From Pseudomonas syringae KCTC 12500 (GTDB lineage Bacteria; Pseudomonadota; Gammaproteobacteria; Pseudomonadales; Pseudomonadaceae): a DNA stretch of 64,000 nt. Position numbers and translations under genes: made by a program. The notes under the pieces are model-generated. The model was not told the DNA's origin. It was given only the letters and a program-made list of their open reading frames with translations, and searched no databases. Below, piece by piece: positions 18,681-28,146 of this stretch. The DNA lies in assembly GCF_000507185.2 (NCBI RefSeq), contig NZ_AYTM02000002.1:2069501-2133500 (forward strand). The letters are read 5' to 3'. Numbering within the stretch: the first letter of the stretch is position 1; each line of letters begins with the position of its first letter.

Positions 18681-19856
18681 ATGACTCAAGTTCCGAACCG
18701 GGAAACGCCCAGAGGCATTGCCATCCTCGCCGGCTTCCTCGCCTCCGAATCAGCCGGCGGCATCGTGTTGATGGCCGCTGCGCTGGCGGCATTGATCGTT
18801 GCCAACTCGCCTCTGTCTGCCGGCTATTTCTCGATCCTGCACAGCGTCTGGCTGGGCCTCTCAGTCGAGCTGTGGATCAACGACGGGCTGATGGCGATCT
18901 TCTTCCTGATGGTCGGCCTGGAAATCAAACGTGAAGTCCTCGCCGGTGGTCTGGCGACTTGGGGGCAACGCGCCCTGCCCGGCTTTGCAGCCGCAGGCGG
19001 GATGCTGGTGCCTGCGCTGATCTACATCGCGATCAATTGGGGCAATCCGCAGACCCTGAGCGGCTGGGCGATCCCGGCAGCTACCGACATCGCCTTTGCC
19101 CTCGGCGTGCTGTCGCTGCTGGGCAATCGGGTGCCGACCTCGCTGAAGGTGTTTCTGGCCGCGCTGGCGATCCTCGACGATCTGGGCGCCGTGACGATCA
19201 TCGCCTTCTTCTACAGCTCCGGTCTGAACCTGCCGATGCTGGCCGCCGCCTTCGTGACGCTGGCGGTGCTGATCGTCATGAATCGTTTGAACGTGCGCCG
19301 TCTGCTGCCTTATCTGCTGCTCGGCGCGCTGCTGTGGTTCTTCGTCCTGCAATCGGGTGTGCATGCCACGCTGGCCGGTGTCGCCCTGGCGCTGTGCATC
19401 CCGATGGGCAAGCCCGAGGAAGAAGCCCGCTCGCCCCTGCTGTTCCTCGAAGAAAAGATGCACTACTGGGTGGCCTTCGCCGTGGTGCCGATCTTTGGTT
19501 TTGCCAACGCTGGCGTGTCGCTGGCCGGCATCACCTTGGGCAACCTGATCGATCCTGTGCCACTGGGCGTTGCGCTGGGACTGTTCGTGGGCAAGCAGAT
19601 CGGCGTGTTTCTCGCCGCCGTGTTGGCCATCCGCGCCGGGCTGGCAGTATTGCCGGAGGGCAGCAACTGGGTGCAACTGTACGGCGTGGCGATTCTGTGC
19701 GGCATCGGTTTCACCATGAGCCTGTTCATCGGCAACCTGGCGTTCCCCGGCTCGCAACACCTGATCGACGAGGTGAAGGTCGGCGTACTGATCGGCTCGG
19801 GGTTGGCCGCGATTGCCGGAATTGTGTTGCTGCGCAGCCGTTTCAGTCGGGCCTGA
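18681..19856 (+). CDS. nhaA: Na+/H+ antiporter NhaA
   Basis: An inner-membrane electrogenic sodium/proton antiporter of 391 aa, with about 12 hydrophobic segments. The transport-site region is intact: TDIAFALG has Asp136 (E. coli Asp133 equivalent) and ILDDLGAV has Asp166-Asp167 (E. coli Asp163-Asp164). The N-terminal [16 protein letters not shown] segment is typical. AAGGACGACC precedes the ATG. It starts 49 bp after hutD on the same strand and may be co-transcribed, although the functions are not obviously linked. Confidence 0.95.
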   Translation: MTQVPNRETPRGIAILAGFLASESAGGIVLMAAALAALIVANSPLSAGYFSILHSVWLGLSVELWINDGLMAIFFLMVGLEIKREVLAGGLATWGQRALPGFAAAGGMLVPALIYIAINWGNPQTLSGWAIPAATDIAFALGVLSLLGNRVPTSLKVFLAALAILDDLGAVTIIAFFYSSGLNLPMLAAAFVTLAVLIVMNRLNVRRLLPYLLLGALLWFFVLQSGVHATLAGVALALCIPMGKPEEEARSPLLFLEEKMHYWVAFAVVPIFGFANAGVSLAGITLGNLIDPVPLGVALGLFVGKQIGVFLAAVLAIRAGLAVLPEGSNWVQLYGVAILCGIGFTMSLFIGNLAFPGSQHLIDEVKVGVLIGSGLAAIAGIVLLRSRFSRA

Positions 19857-19961
19857 AAAAATATTTTCAAATCACTGCATCCAGATGGGTTTCTCGCGGG
19901 TAGTACATTCAGCAGCCACTTCGAGTTGCTGAGCGCGGTCAAACCTTCTGGAGATTTCTGC

Positions 19962-20495
19962 ATGAACGCAAAACGCTTGCTCTGCCTTGCTGGTACCACT
20001 CTGGCCTTCACTTGCCTGTCATCTGTTGCCATGGCTCAGACCGACCTCCCCGAAAGCGTCCGTGTGCCGGCTGGCAACAAGGTCGGCATGCAAACCACCG
20101 GGGTGGGCGAGATCACCTACGAGTGCCGCGCCAAGGCCAACATGCCCAACGAAATGGAGTGGGCGTTCGTCGGCCCTAAAGCGGTGCTCAACGACAAGAG
20201 CGGCAAACAGGTCGGCACCTACTACGGCCCGCCTGCTACCTGGGAAGCCAAAGACGGTTCCAAAATAACCGGCACTCAAGTCGCCGTGGCCCCTTCGAGC
20301 GCTGGCAACCTGCCGTACCAGCTGGTCAAGGCCAACCCGGCCGAAGGCAAGGGCGCAATGACCGGCGTGACGTACATTCAGCGTGTGGCCCTGAAAGGCG
20401 GCGTCGCCCCGGCCAAAGCCTGCGCAGAGAGCAACAAGGGCGCGAAGGAAGTGGTCAAGTATCAGGCCGACTACCTGTTCTGGACCGCAAGCTGA
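19962..20495 (+). CDS. DUF3455 domain secreted protein
   Basis: A 177-aa exported protein of unknown function. The ATG at 19962 (CTGGAGA upstream) gives a signal peptide ending MAQ (residues 1-25). The mature chain fits DUF3455: GVGEITYECRAK (about 44-55), EWAFVGPKAVL, YYGPPATWEAKDGSKITG, and a closing NKGAKEVVKYQADYLFW. Two cysteines (in YECRAK and KACAES) could pair. It lies just upstream of the ECF sigma/anti-sigma pair and is a natural candidate for a member of its regulon; that is inference. Confidence 0.85.
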   Translation: MNAKRLLCLAGTTLAFTCLSSVAMAQTDLPESVRVPAGNKVGMQTTGVGEITYECRAKANMPNEMEWAFVGPKAVLNDKSGKQVGTYYGPPATWEAKDGSKITGTQVAVAPSSAGNLPYQLVKANPAEGKGAMTGVTYIQRVALKGGVAPAKACAESNKGAKEVVKYQADYLFWTAS

Positions 20496-20598
20496 TAGCC
20501 ATCACTAACCGGGTGACCGCTCAGCATTAAGCTATGCTGCTGGGCGGGAGCCTCGTGATATCAACGAGGCAGTAGTCTTCCATTGATGGCGGATCATC

Positions 20599-21165
20599 TT
20601 GTCTTCGCACGAATCTCTCTTTGATTACGAAGCCACGTTGCAGGCCTGCGCTCGCGGTGAAAAGCAGGCCTTGCAGCGTCTCTATCAACAGGAAAGCGCC
20701 CGGTTGCTCGGCGTCGCTCAGCGCTTGGTGCGTGACCGCGCGCTGGCCGAAGACATCGTGCATGACGCGTTCCTGAAAGTCTGGTCCCACGCGGCTAGCT
20801 TCGATGCCTCGCGTGGTTCGGCACGTGGCTGGATCTTCAGCGTGACCCGCCACCTGGCGCTCAACACGTTGCGCAACACGGCTCGCGAGGTGCGTGTCGA
20901 AGACGACGGCAGTGAAGATCATCAGGAACAGGCGACACTGGAAGGCTGGCAGGAAATCGGCGATGCCTTCGATTGGCGGGTCAATCCAGGACGGATTACT
21001 TCATGCATGGAGCAACTGGAACCAGTAAGACGAAACTGTATTTTTCACGCTTACGTAGACGGTTATTCGCATCAGGAAATCGCGCAGAAAATTGGCGCGC
21101 CATTGGGTACGGTCAAAGCCTGGATCAAGCGCAGCCTGACGGCTTTGCGGGAGTGCATGGGATGA
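20599..21165 (+). CDS. ECF RNA polymerase sigma factor
   Basis: A 188-aa extracytoplasmic-function sigma factor. I infer a TTG start at 20599 (MSSHESLFDYEATLQA), because no in-frame ATG or GTG lies close enough upstream; GGCGGA is 8-13 bases before it. Sigma region 2 covers about 25-92 (RDRALAEDIVHDAFLKVWSH; RGSARGWIFSVTRHLALN). Region 4 covers about 130-188 (YVDGYSHQEIAQKIGAPLG, then TVKAWIKRSL). The stop overlaps the anti-sigma start (ATGA). The rare TTG start could keep expression low. The arrangement resembles SigK/RskA-type modules. Confidence 0.92.
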   Translation: MSSHESLFDYEATLQACARGEKQALQRLYQQESARLLGVAQRLVRDRALAEDIVHDAFLKVWSHAASFDASRGSARGWIFSVTRHLALNTLRNTAREVRVEDDGSEDHQEQATLEGWQEIGDAFDWRVNPGRITSCMEQLEPVRRNCIFHAYVDGYSHQEIAQKIGAPLGTVKAWIKRSLTALRECMG

Positions 21166-21869
21166 CCCGGCCTTTAGACGACAACATTCATGAGTTGGCT
21201 GGCGAGTATGTACTCGGCACGCTCTCGGCGCAGAAGCGGCTCGACGTGCAGCGTCGCCTGTCGCGCGAGCCCGACCTGCAGGCTGCCGTCAATGCCTGGG
21301 AGCAGCGTCTGCTGCCCCTGACCGAGCTGGCCGAACCGGTGACGCCCTCGCCTGGCCTGTGGGATCGCATCGAACGTAACCTGCTGGACATGACCACGCC
21401 TGCCAGCACGCCGCAAAAACCTCGCGTTCGCTGGTGGGACAACCTGTCGATCTGGCGCGGCCTCGCCGGAGCAGGCCTGGCTGCTTCGCTGGTACTGGGC
21501 ATGACGCTGCTGACCCGCGCACCGGCGCAACCGTCTTATCTGGTGGTCCTCGTAGGACCGCAGGACAAGGCTCCCGGCTGGGTCGTGCAGGCCAGTAACT
21601 CGCAGGAAATACAGCTTATCCCGCTGGGGGTGTTCGAGGTTCCGGCCGACAGGGCGCTGGAGTTCTGGACCAAGGGTGACGACTGGCAAGGCCCGGTTTC
21701 GCTTGGCCTGGTCAAGCCGGGAGAGAGCCTGCATGTGCCGCTGGATAAACTGCCGCCGCTGCAACCCAATCAGTTGTTCGAGCTGACACTGGAGAAATCC
21801 ACTGGCTCGCCAATCGGCAAACCCACCGGGCCGATTCAGTTCATCGGCCGGGCGGTGAAGGTGATCTGA
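21162..21869 (+). CDS. Anti-sigma factor, RskA-like
   Basis: A 235-aa single-pass membrane anti-sigma factor translationally coupled to the sigma gene. The N-terminal cytosolic part (about 1-90) has the ELAGEYVLGTLSAQKRLDV anti-sigma signature and no Zn-binding HxxxCxxC motif. One transmembrane helix lies at about 103-122 (GLAGAGLAASLVLGMTLL). The C-terminal periplasmic part (about 125-235) is the RskA C-terminal domain (YLVVLVGPQDKAPGWVVQAS; GPIQFIGRAV). It should hold the sigma factor at the membrane until an envelope signal triggers proteolysis. Confidence 0.9.
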   Translation: MTRPLDDNIHELAGEYVLGTLSAQKRLDVQRRLSREPDLQAAVNAWEQRLLPLTELAEPVTPSPGLWDRIERNLLDMTTPASTPQKPRVRWWDNLSIWRGLAGAGLAASLVLGMTLLTRAPAQPSYLVVLVGPQDKAPGWVVQASNSQEIQLIPLGVFEVPADRALEFWTKGDDWQGPVSLGLVKPGESLHVPLDKLPPLQPNQLFELTLEKSTGSPIGKPTGPIQFIGRAVKVI

Positions 21870-21881
21870 CGCAAAGGCAGA

Positions 21882-22835
21882 CTACTTGCGGCTGCAGTCG
21901 TCCTGTTGCAGCAGGTTGGCCTGGGTCAGGTTGCAGTCTGCCGGTACGCTGCGCGTCAGCCAGACATTGCCGCCGATTGTAGAACCTTTGCCGATGGTGA
22001 TACGCCCCAGAATCGTCGCGCCAGCGTAGATCACCACGTCGTCTTCAACGATCGGATGCCGTGCATGACCTTTCTGCAACTGGCCGTCCTCGTCCGACGG
22101 GAAGCGCTTGGCGCCCAGGGTTACGGCCTGATAAATCCGCACCCGCTCGCCGATGATCGCGGTTTCGCCAATGACCACGCCTGTTCCGTGATCGATGAAA
22201 AAGCTCGGGCCGATCTGCGCACCCGGATGAATATCGATACCGGTCGCTGAATGAGCGATTTCCGAGCTGATACGCGCCAGCAACGGCAAACCGGCGCGAT
22301 ACAGATAATGCGCCAGCCGATGGTGGATCACCGCCAGAATGCCGGGATAGCACAGCAGCACTTCATCGACACTGCGCGCCGCAGGGTCGCCGTGATAGGC
22401 GGCCAGCACGTCGGTATCCAGCAACAGACGAATACCGGGCAGGGCCATGGCGAAACCCTGGATCAGCTCCAGCGCTCGCGCATCGATGCTGTTCAGGTCA
22501 CCACCCTGCTGATGGGCCACGTAGCGCAATTCAAGCCGGGCCTGAGCCAGCAGCGCATTGAGCGCCACATCGAGCGTATGGCCGACATAGAAGTCCTCGC
22601 TTTCCTCACGCAGGTCCACCGGGCCCAGGCGCATCGGGAACAGTGCACCGCTCAAGGCCTCAAGAATCTCGCCCATGGCCGCACGCGAAGGCAGCTCACG
22701 TCCACCGTGCTCACCGCTCACCCGCCTGTTGCGAGCCCGCCAGTCTTCACGCGCGCCACGCAACTGGCTGACGATGCGCTGCAACTGCCAATGGCTGGAG
22801 CGGCCGTCGGCGGACGCTTCTGGAATATCGCTCAC
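21882..22835 (-). CDS. epsC: Serine O-acetyltransferase, EpsC type
   Basis: A 317-aa enzyme of the CysE-related EpsC family, making O-acetyl-L-serine for cysteine synthesis. I chose GTG at 22835 because AAGGAGAG lies seven bases upstream; the longer open frame to 22964 has no ribosome site. The N-terminal helical domain covers about 1-195. The left-handed beta-helix has hexapeptide repeats (IHPGAQIGPSFFIDHGTG at about 203-220, IGETAIIGERVRIYQAVTLG, IYAGATILGRITIGKGSTIG). The gene is divergent from dcyD and next to the cystine transporter, which fits a sulfur-amino-acid locus. Confidence 0.92.
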   Translation of the reverse strand: MSDIPEASADGRSSHWQLQRIVSQLRGAREDWRARNRRVSGEHGGRELPSRAAMGEILEALSGALFPMRLGPVDLREESEDFYVGHTLDVALNALLAQARLELRYVAHQQGGDLNSIDARALELIQGFAMALPGIRLLLDTDVLAAYHGDPAARSVDEVLLCYPGILAVIHHRLAHYLYRAGLPLLARISSEIAHSATGIDIHPGAQIGPSFFIDHGTGVVIGETAIIGERVRIYQAVTLGAKRFPSDEDGQLQKGHARHPIVEDDVVIYAGATILGRITIGKGSTIGGNVWLTRSVPADCNLTQANLLQQDDCSRK

Positions 22836-23032
22836 GCTTGACTCTCCTTGATGTGAAGGGTGGCGACCGACAGTAAGGGCCGCTGCTGTTACCACTCTAC
22901 GGCAAACATTCAGACGAAAAAAACAACAATTTCTGTCGGAATACGCGAAGAGCGCCGTGCGCACAGATAAGTTGCCGTGTGAGAAACGTCTGCCTATAGT
23001 CCGGTGACTCTTTACACGGCTTATCGACGACC

Positions 23033-24031
23033 ATGATCAAAAATCAGCTTGCCCGCTTCAATCGCCTGGACCTGATCAGCGCGCCAACGGCTCTGGAAAA
23101 GCTCGAGCGCCTGTCGGTCTGGGCAGATCGTGATATCTACATCAAGCGAGATGACACCACCACGCTGGCCCTGGGCGGCAACAAGGTGCGCAAACTCGAG
23201 TACCTGGCCGCCGATGCGCTGGCCCAAGGTGCCGACACACTGATCACCGCCGGCGCCATCCAGTCCAATCATGTCCGCCAGACCGCTGCACTGGCCGCGC
23301 GCCTGGGCCTTGGCTGTGTGGCGCTGCTGGAAAACCCTATCGGCACCGAAGACCCCAGTTACCTGAAAAATGGCAATCGCCTGCTACTGGAGCTGTTCGA
23401 TGCCAAGGTAGAGCTGGTGGAAAACCTCGACAACGCCGACGAGCAACTCCAGGCCCTGGCTGCGCGCCTGAGTTCCAGCGGCAAAAAGCCTTATCTGGTC
23501 CCCATCGGCGGCTCAAGCCCGGTAGGTGCGCTGGGTTATGTGCGCGCCGGGCTGGAACTGGCCGAGCAGATCAAACAGACCGGTATCGATTTTGCGGCTG
23601 TCGTTCTGGCCTCCGGCAGTGCCGGCACGCACAGTGGTCTGGCGTTGGCACTGGCTCACGAACTGCCGCAATTGCCGGTCATCGGCGTGACCGTATCGCG
23701 CAGTGAAGAAGCACAGCTGCCCAAGGTGCAGGGCCTGGCCGAGCGCACCGCAGAGTTGCTCGGCGTTGCGCTGCCTGAGCACTTCAAGGTCGAACTGTGG
23801 GATGAGTATTTCGCCCCACGGTACGGCGAACCGAACGCCGGCACGCTGTCAGCCATCAAGCTGGTGGCCAGCCACGAAGGGCTGTTGCTCGACCCGGTTT
23901 ATACCGGCAAGGCCATGTCCGGGCTGCTCGATGGCATTGGCCGTCAACGCTTCAACGACGGCCCGCTGATCTTCCTGCACACCGGCGGTGCGCCAGCGCT
24001 GTTTGCCTATCCGGATGCGTTCGACCAGTGA
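23033..24031 (+). CDS. dcyD: D-cysteine desulfhydrase
   Basis: PLP enzyme of the ACC-deaminase/D-cysteine desulfhydrase family that converts D-cysteine to pyruvate, sulfide and ammonia. It has 332 aa. The PLP lysine is Lys51 in [25 protein letters not shown] (about 72-86) and the PLP-phosphate loop [10 protein letters not shown] (about 192-201) are conserved. Immediately downstream is the tcyJLN cystine importer, the same partnership as E. coli dcyD with fliY-yecSC. That context favours this role over ACC deaminase. Confidence 0.92.
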   Translation: MIKNQLARFNRLDLISAPTALEKLERLSVWADRDIYIKRDDTTTLALGGNKVRKLEYLAADALAQGADTLITAGAIQSNHVRQTAALAARLGLGCVALLENPIGTEDPSYLKNGNRLLLELFDAKVELVENLDNADEQLQALAARLSSSGKKPYLVPIGGSSPVGALGYVRAGLELAEQIKQTGIDFAAVVLASGSAGTHSGLALALAHELPQLPVIGVTVSRSEEAQLPKVQGLAERTAELLGVALPEHFKVELWDEYFAPRYGEPNAGTLSAIKLVASHEGLLLDPVYTGKAMSGLLDGIGRQRFNDGPLIFLHTGGAPALFAYPDAFDQ

Positions 24032-24067
24032 CGTTCTAGCCCACGCGGCTTTTATGCCTTTCCAGAG

Positions 24068-24095
24068 GGAAAATAACTTTTTTTGTTATTTTTCC
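24068..24095. repeat. AT-rich inverted repeat between dcyD and tcyJ
   Basis: GGAAAATAAC and GTTATTTTTCC flank seven T residues, 37 bp after the dcyD stop. The inner 8 bp are perfectly complementary. It may end the dcyD transcript, or be a regulator site for the cystine transporter. A TATAGT hexamer lies at 24113-24118 and could be the -10 of the tcyJ promoter. Confidence 0.45.
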
Positions 24096-24251
24096 TCATA
24101 AGCAGATGGCTATATAGTCGCGCCCGACAGACCACAACGCTTAACCTTACACCTGACGTAACTGCCTGAAAAAAAGCTGAATAATCAGCACGAAGTTGCT
24201 CGAGTCGGGTCAGAAAATGGCCAGACACTTCCATACCAACAAGGGGCTCGC

Positions 24252-25049
24252 ATGAACATTTCCGCTATTCGTCGTACGTTTCTTTTCTCGGCAATGGGCT
24301 TGATGCTCAGTGCCGGTATCGCCGGGCAAGCCATGGCTGGCGAGCAACTGCAGAAAATCAAGGACAGCGGTACGCTCAATGTCGGCCTGGAAGGCACTTA
24401 CCCACCGTTCAGCTTTGTGGATAAGAGCGGCAAGCTCACCGGCTTCGAAGTAGAGTTTTCCGAAGCGCTGGCCAAGGAACTGGGTGTGAAGGCCAAGATC
24501 CAGCCTTCGAAATGGGATGGCATCCTGGCCGCTCTGGATTCCAAGCGTCTGGACGTGGTGATCAACCAGGTGACCATTTCCGACGAGCGCAAGAAGAAGT
24601 ACGACTTCTCCGAGCCCTACACCATTTCCGGCATCCAGGCGCTGGTTCTGAAGAAGAACGCAGACACCATCAAGTCTGCCAAAGACCTGAGCGGCAAGAA
24701 GGTGGGCGTGGGTCTGGGCACCAACTACGAGGAATGGCTCAAGGCGAACGTTCCGGGCGCAATCGTCAAAACCTATGACGATGACCCGAGCAAGATCCAG
24801 GACCTGAGTGTCGGTCGTATTGATGCGATCCTCGTTGACCGTCTGGCCGCTCTGGAAATGGCTGCCAAGACAAAAAACAAACTCGTCCCGGCGGGCGACG
24901 CATTCTCCCGCCAGGAGTCGGGCATTGCCCTGCGTAAAGGCGAGCCTGAATTGCTGGCGGCCATCGACAAGGCCATCGACAAACTGCGTGCCGACGGCAC
25001 GCTGAAGAAGCTGTCGGAAAAGTACTTCAACGCTGATGTCACCCAATGA
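24252..25049 (+). CDS. tcyJ: Cystine ABC transporter, substrate-binding protein
   Basis: A 265-aa periplasmic binding protein of the polar amino acid family (TcyJ/FliY-like) for L-cystine. The signal peptide ends at QAMA (about 29). The mature protein begins GEQLQKIKDSGTLNVG and has the family motifs GTYPPFSFVDKSGKLTGFEV (about 51-70) and NQVTISDERKKKYDFSEPY (about 104-122), with GVGLGTNYEEW forming the ligand amino-acid clamp. The stop overlaps the permease start by four bases. CysB control is likely for such loci but no site is proved here. Confidence 0.94.
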   Translation: MNISAIRRTFLFSAMGLMLSAGIAGQAMAGEQLQKIKDSGTLNVGLEGTYPPFSFVDKSGKLTGFEVEFSEALAKELGVKAKIQPSKWDGILAALDSKRLDVVINQVTISDERKKKYDFSEPYTISGIQALVLKKNADTIKSAKDLSGKKVGVGLGTNYEEWLKANVPGAIVKTYDDDPSKIQDLSVGRIDAILVDRLAALEMAAKTKNKLVPAGDAFSRQESGIALRKGEPELLAAIDKAIDKLRADGTLKKLSEKYFNADVTQ

Positions 25050-25714
25050 TTGAAGAGAGCCTTCAGCTCGCGCTGGACTCCGCGCCCTTCCTGCTCAAGG
25101 GCGCGTACTACACGGTATTCCTCAGTCTTGGCGGGATGTTTTTCGGTTTGCTGCTGGGCTTCGGCCTGGCATTGATGCGCCTTTCGCGCATCAAACCGGT
25201 GAACTGGATAGCCCGCATCTACGTGTCGTTCTTTCGTGGCACGCCCTTGCTGGTGCAGCTGTTCGTGATTTATTACGGCCTGCCGGAGCTGGGTATCCAG
25301 CTCGAACCGCTGAGCGCCGCACTGATCGGTTTTTCCCTGAACATGGCCGCCTACGCCTGCGAAATCCTGCGCGCGGCCATCAGTTCGGTGGAGCGCGGCC
25401 AGTGGGAGGCAGCGGCCAGTATCGGCATGACCCGCTGGCAGACCATGCGTCGGGCGATCCTCCCGCAGGCCGCACGTACCGCATTGCCGCCACTGGGCAA
25501 CAGCTTTATCTCGCTGGTCAAGGACACGGCGCTGGCAGCCACTATCCAGGTCCCGGAGCTGTTCCGTCAGGCGCAGTTGATCACCGCACGCACCTTCGAA
25601 ATATTCACCATGTACCTGGCCGCTGCACTGATCTACTGGATCCTTGCAACGGCGCTCTCGCACCTGCAAAACAAGCTGGAAGCCAGGGTCAACCGGCACG
25701 ATCTGGAGACCTGA
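25046..25714 (+). CDS. tcyL: Cystine ABC transporter, permease
   Basis: A 222-aa inner-membrane permease of the HisM/YecS family. Several hydrophobic helices (from about residue 20) and the EAA loop EAAASIGMTRWQTMRRAILPQA (quoted in part: EAASIGMTRWQTMRRAILP, about 130-150) that docks the ATPase are present. The ATG at 25046 overlaps the tcyJ stop and the stop is three bases before tcyN, so the three genes form a tight operon. Confidence 0.94.
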   Translation: MIEESLQLALDSAPFLLKGAYYTVFLSLGGMFFGLLLGFGLALMRLSRIKPVNWIARIYVSFFRGTPLLVQLFVIYYGLPELGIQLEPLSAALIGFSLNMAAYACEILRAAISSVERGQWEAAASIGMTRWQTMRRAILPQAARTALPPLGNSFISLVKDTALAATIQVPELFRQAQLITARTFEIFTMYLAAALIYWILATALSHLQNKLEARVNRHDLET

Positions 25715-25717
25715 CAC

Positions 25718-26461
25718 ATGATAGTGGTTGAAAAACTCACCAAGGCATTCAAAGGCAATCAGGTGCTCAAGGGCATTGATCTGCGTATCGAAGCCGGGGA
25801 AGTGGTGGCCATCATCGGGCCCAGTGGCTCGGGCAAGACCACCCTGCTGCGCTGCCTGAACCTGCTGGAAACCCCTGACAGTGGCAGAATCAAGGTCGGT
25901 GACATCGAGATTGATGGCACTCGCTCCATGAACCAGCAGCAGGGGTTGATCCGCCAGTTGCGTCAGCAGGTCGGGTTCGTGTTTCAGAACTTCAATCTGT
26001 TTCCGCATCGCACCGCACTGGAAAATGTCATCGAAGGCCCGGTGGTGGTCAAGAAGGTGGCCCGCGAAGCCGCCGAGGCGCTGGGCAGAAAGCTGCTCGC
26101 CAAGGTAGGCCTGAGCGGCAAGGAAGACGCTTACCCGCGACGCCTTTCCGGCGGGCAGCAACAGCGCGTGGCGATTGCACGGGCGCTGGCGATGGAGCCG
26201 CAAGTGATCCTGTTCGACGAGCCGACCTCGGCCCTGGACCCGGAACTGGTCGGCGAGGTGCTGACCACCATTCGCGCTCTGGCTGAAGAGAACCGCACCA
26301 TGGTCATCGTCACTCACGAGATGAGCTTTGCCCGGGACGTCGCCAACCGGGTGATCTTCATCGACAAGGGAGTGATCGTGGAGCAAGGCGAAGCCAAAGC
26401 GCTGTTTGCCAACCCGAAAGAAGAACGCACAAGGCAGTTTCTTGAGCGTACCCGCTCCTGA
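25718..26461 (+). CDS. tcyN: Cystine ABC transporter, ATP-binding protein
   Basis: A 247-aa ABC ATPase of the polar amino acid uptake family. Walker A is GPSGSGKTT (about 34-42), the Q-loop is in [13 protein letters not shown], the ABC signature is [15 protein letters not shown] (about 143-157), Walker B is [14 protein letters not shown] and the switch His is in VTHEM. It energises TcyL-mediated cystine uptake. An intrinsic terminator follows the stop, closing the operon. Confidence 0.95.
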   Translation: MIVVEKLTKAFKGNQVLKGIDLRIEAGEVVAIIGPSGSGKTTLLRCLNLLETPDSGRIKVGDIEIDGTRSMNQQQGLIRQLRQQVGFVFQNFNLFPHRTALENVIEGPVVVKKVAREAAEALGRKLLAKVGLSGKEDAYPRRLSGGQQQRVAIARALAMEPQVILFDEPTSALDPELVGEVLTTIRALAEENRTMVIVTHEMSFARDVANRVIFIDKGVIVEQGEAKALFANPKEERTRQFLERTRS

Positions 26462-26481
26462 TCAGGAAGATCAGCCTGCGC

Positions 26482-26516
26482 AAAAAGCAGCGTGTATTCA
26501 GTCGCGCTGCTTTTTT
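26482..26516 (+). terminator. Rho-independent terminator after tcyN
   Basis: AAAAAGCAGCG (26482-26492) pairs with CGCTGCTTTTT (26505-26515) around a 12-base loop, ending in TTTTTT, 21 bp past the tcyN stop. It is a standard intrinsic terminator and near-symmetrical. Confidence 0.88.
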
Positions 26517-27038
26517 CTTACATTTCTGGGAGGATTGATCGTTCAATATCCTTGCTGAATTCCCGCGTAATTTTCCGAAAAATCATCGAAATAATAAAAT
26601 TAGCGTACGTCCGTTCTGCGCCCTGATCCGTAGCCGGCTGCGCCGTTGCGTGCCCGTCTTGCCAGACGTTCCCTTACAGCCTTAATCCCGTCGGTTACAG
26701 TCTGTTGCCATTGATACTTTGTGGTAGGACAGTTGTTTAGTGAGGAGTCAACGGTTCCAAACATACAGCGTAGGAAGTATCCGGTTTTCAAGTAAACAAG
26801 CCTTAAATGCACTCCGCACATTGACAAGTGCCCGCAAAGCCCATTAGCTCACCTACTTCACTCATTCCAGTGAGACATCAAAGTTTCAAGTACACAATTC
26901 ATACCGTTTGTAATGTTTGCCATAACTTGGATATTTAAGGTACTTATCCCCCTGCCTGAACCGCACACTTTATTACTTGAACATGACAACTTATGACGAT
27001 TCTTTACTTGAACTATTGATTATCAGGAGCACCCCGAC
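26517..27038. other. AT-rich intergenic region, no gene recognised
   Basis: About 520 bp between the tcyN terminator and the two-domain hypothetical gene. It is visibly richer in A and T than its neighbours and has only short open frames without ribosome sites. It must contain the promoter of the downstream gene; a CAGGAGC ribosome site lies just before its ATG at 27039. I see no repeat or RNA gene here. Confidence 0.5.
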
Positions 27039-27758
27039 ATGAATCAAAGCACTTGCAACGCCCACCCCCTGAGCTTGCCGATCCCTTCTGTACCGCTGGC
27101 GAGCCGGCATGGCATAGGCGTGAGGAACGCCTCTCAACTCGTTGTTCATGTTGATCCCTACGGCAGCATGGAAGAAGGCGATCTGATCGAACTGTTTTGG
27201 GACGGTTGTTACGTCGCGTCAACAATTTTGAAGGCATCCGACGTCGGCAAGCCGGTCATCCTACGTGTGCCGGAAAGCTTTCTGCAGAATGGCAAGGCGA
27301 GAACCTACTACCGGGTCATGAAGATAGGCGGAGTACCCGTGACCTCGCCCTGCCGCAAGCTATGGGTCAAGCTCAACGCACCGGGAGGACAGCTGGTCAG
27401 CGCCAATACGGAAGAAAACCAGGGGCTGGCGCCACTCTATGTGGCGCCATCGGTCATGCGCCACGGCCTTTCGCGCAGACACCTGGAGGGCGGCTTGCCG
27501 ATGACCATCGAGCCTTATCTGAACATGGCTGTTCACGACGAGATCACCATACGTTGGGGCGATCTGCGTATGGACCTGCCGCCGCTCACCGCCGACGATG
27601 TCGGTGAGCCGGTCGATTTGGTTGTACCGCCTGAGTTGATACACGAAGGCGGAGACGAGCAACGGCTGGAAGTGAGTTACTGTGTCATCGACCGGGTGGG
27701 CAACAACTCGCTTTGGGCACCGCCCCGGATAATAAAGATCCAACCGTTGGGGCATTGA
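27039..27758 (+). CDS. Hypothetical protein with two tandem Ig-like-type repeats
   Basis: A 239-aa protein I cannot name. It holds two copies of one pattern. Copy 1 (about 36-111) reads VHVDPYGSMEEGDLIELFW ... DVGKPVILRVPESFL ... YYRVMKIGG ... SPCRKLWVKL. Copy 2 (about 152-236) reads MTIEPYLNMAVHDEITIRW ... DVGEPVDLVVPPELI ... VSYCVIDRVGN ... PRIIKIQ. The layout, with a P-Y-x-x-M turn, an acidic strand ending in W and a closing strand after a glycine turn, looks like the small beta-sandwich repeats common in large Pseudomonas surface and hypothetical proteins. There is no signal peptide or membrane helix. It sits alone between AT-rich spacers, suggesting accessory DNA. Confidence 0.75.
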   Translation: MNQSTCNAHPLSLPIPSVPLASRHGIGVRNASQLVVHVDPYGSMEEGDLIELFWDGCYVASTILKASDVGKPVILRVPESFLQNGKARTYYRVMKIGGVPVTSPCRKLWVKLNAPGGQLVSANTEENQGLAPLYVAPSVMRHGLSRRHLEGGLPMTIEPYLNMAVHDEITIRWGDLRMDLPPLTADDVGEPVDLVVPPELIHEGGDEQRLEVSYCVIDRVGNNSLWAPPRIIKIQPLGH

Positions 27759-28146
27759 ATACCTGACGATGGCCAGTCGGATAAACCGCGTCACTCCACG
27801 ATACTGTTCAATGGACAGCACCGCACGGAACACTCTAAAAACGCAGCGTTATTTATTCACGCTCATTACGTGTCTTAAACATTGGCCACGCGGGTAAGAA
27901 AGTTCGACGTCGCTTCGGCATACGCCATGTTTCATCCACACTTGCTTCTGCGCAGGCGTCTAACAGGTTGCGTTACGCAAGGTGAGTACATAAACAGGCA
28001 TTGGCGACTGACAATAACCATCTATGCTTATTCCAAAAAGCACGTTTTAAAAACTTTTATACACGCTTAGGGTATATGCACCGGACCACCGGACATCGTG
28101 ATGTTTTCCAGCCGCACCTGATGCGGCCTACTGCTACGAGGTTCCG
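27759..28146. other. Intergenic region upstream of the sfnB-like operon
   Basis: About 390 bp with no credible gene; a 62-codon open frame at 27882-28070 lacks support. It should contain the promoter of the three-gene organosulfur operon. I looked for a canonical sigma54 element (TGGCAC-N5-TTGC) of the kind SfnR uses and did not find a clear one. Confidence 0.45.

Noticed and set aside
26600..26827. 75-codon minus-strand frame downstream of tcyN
   Set aside because: Only a vague helical, basic C-terminus; no recognisable family or good ribosome site, so I do not call a gene or transposase remnant.
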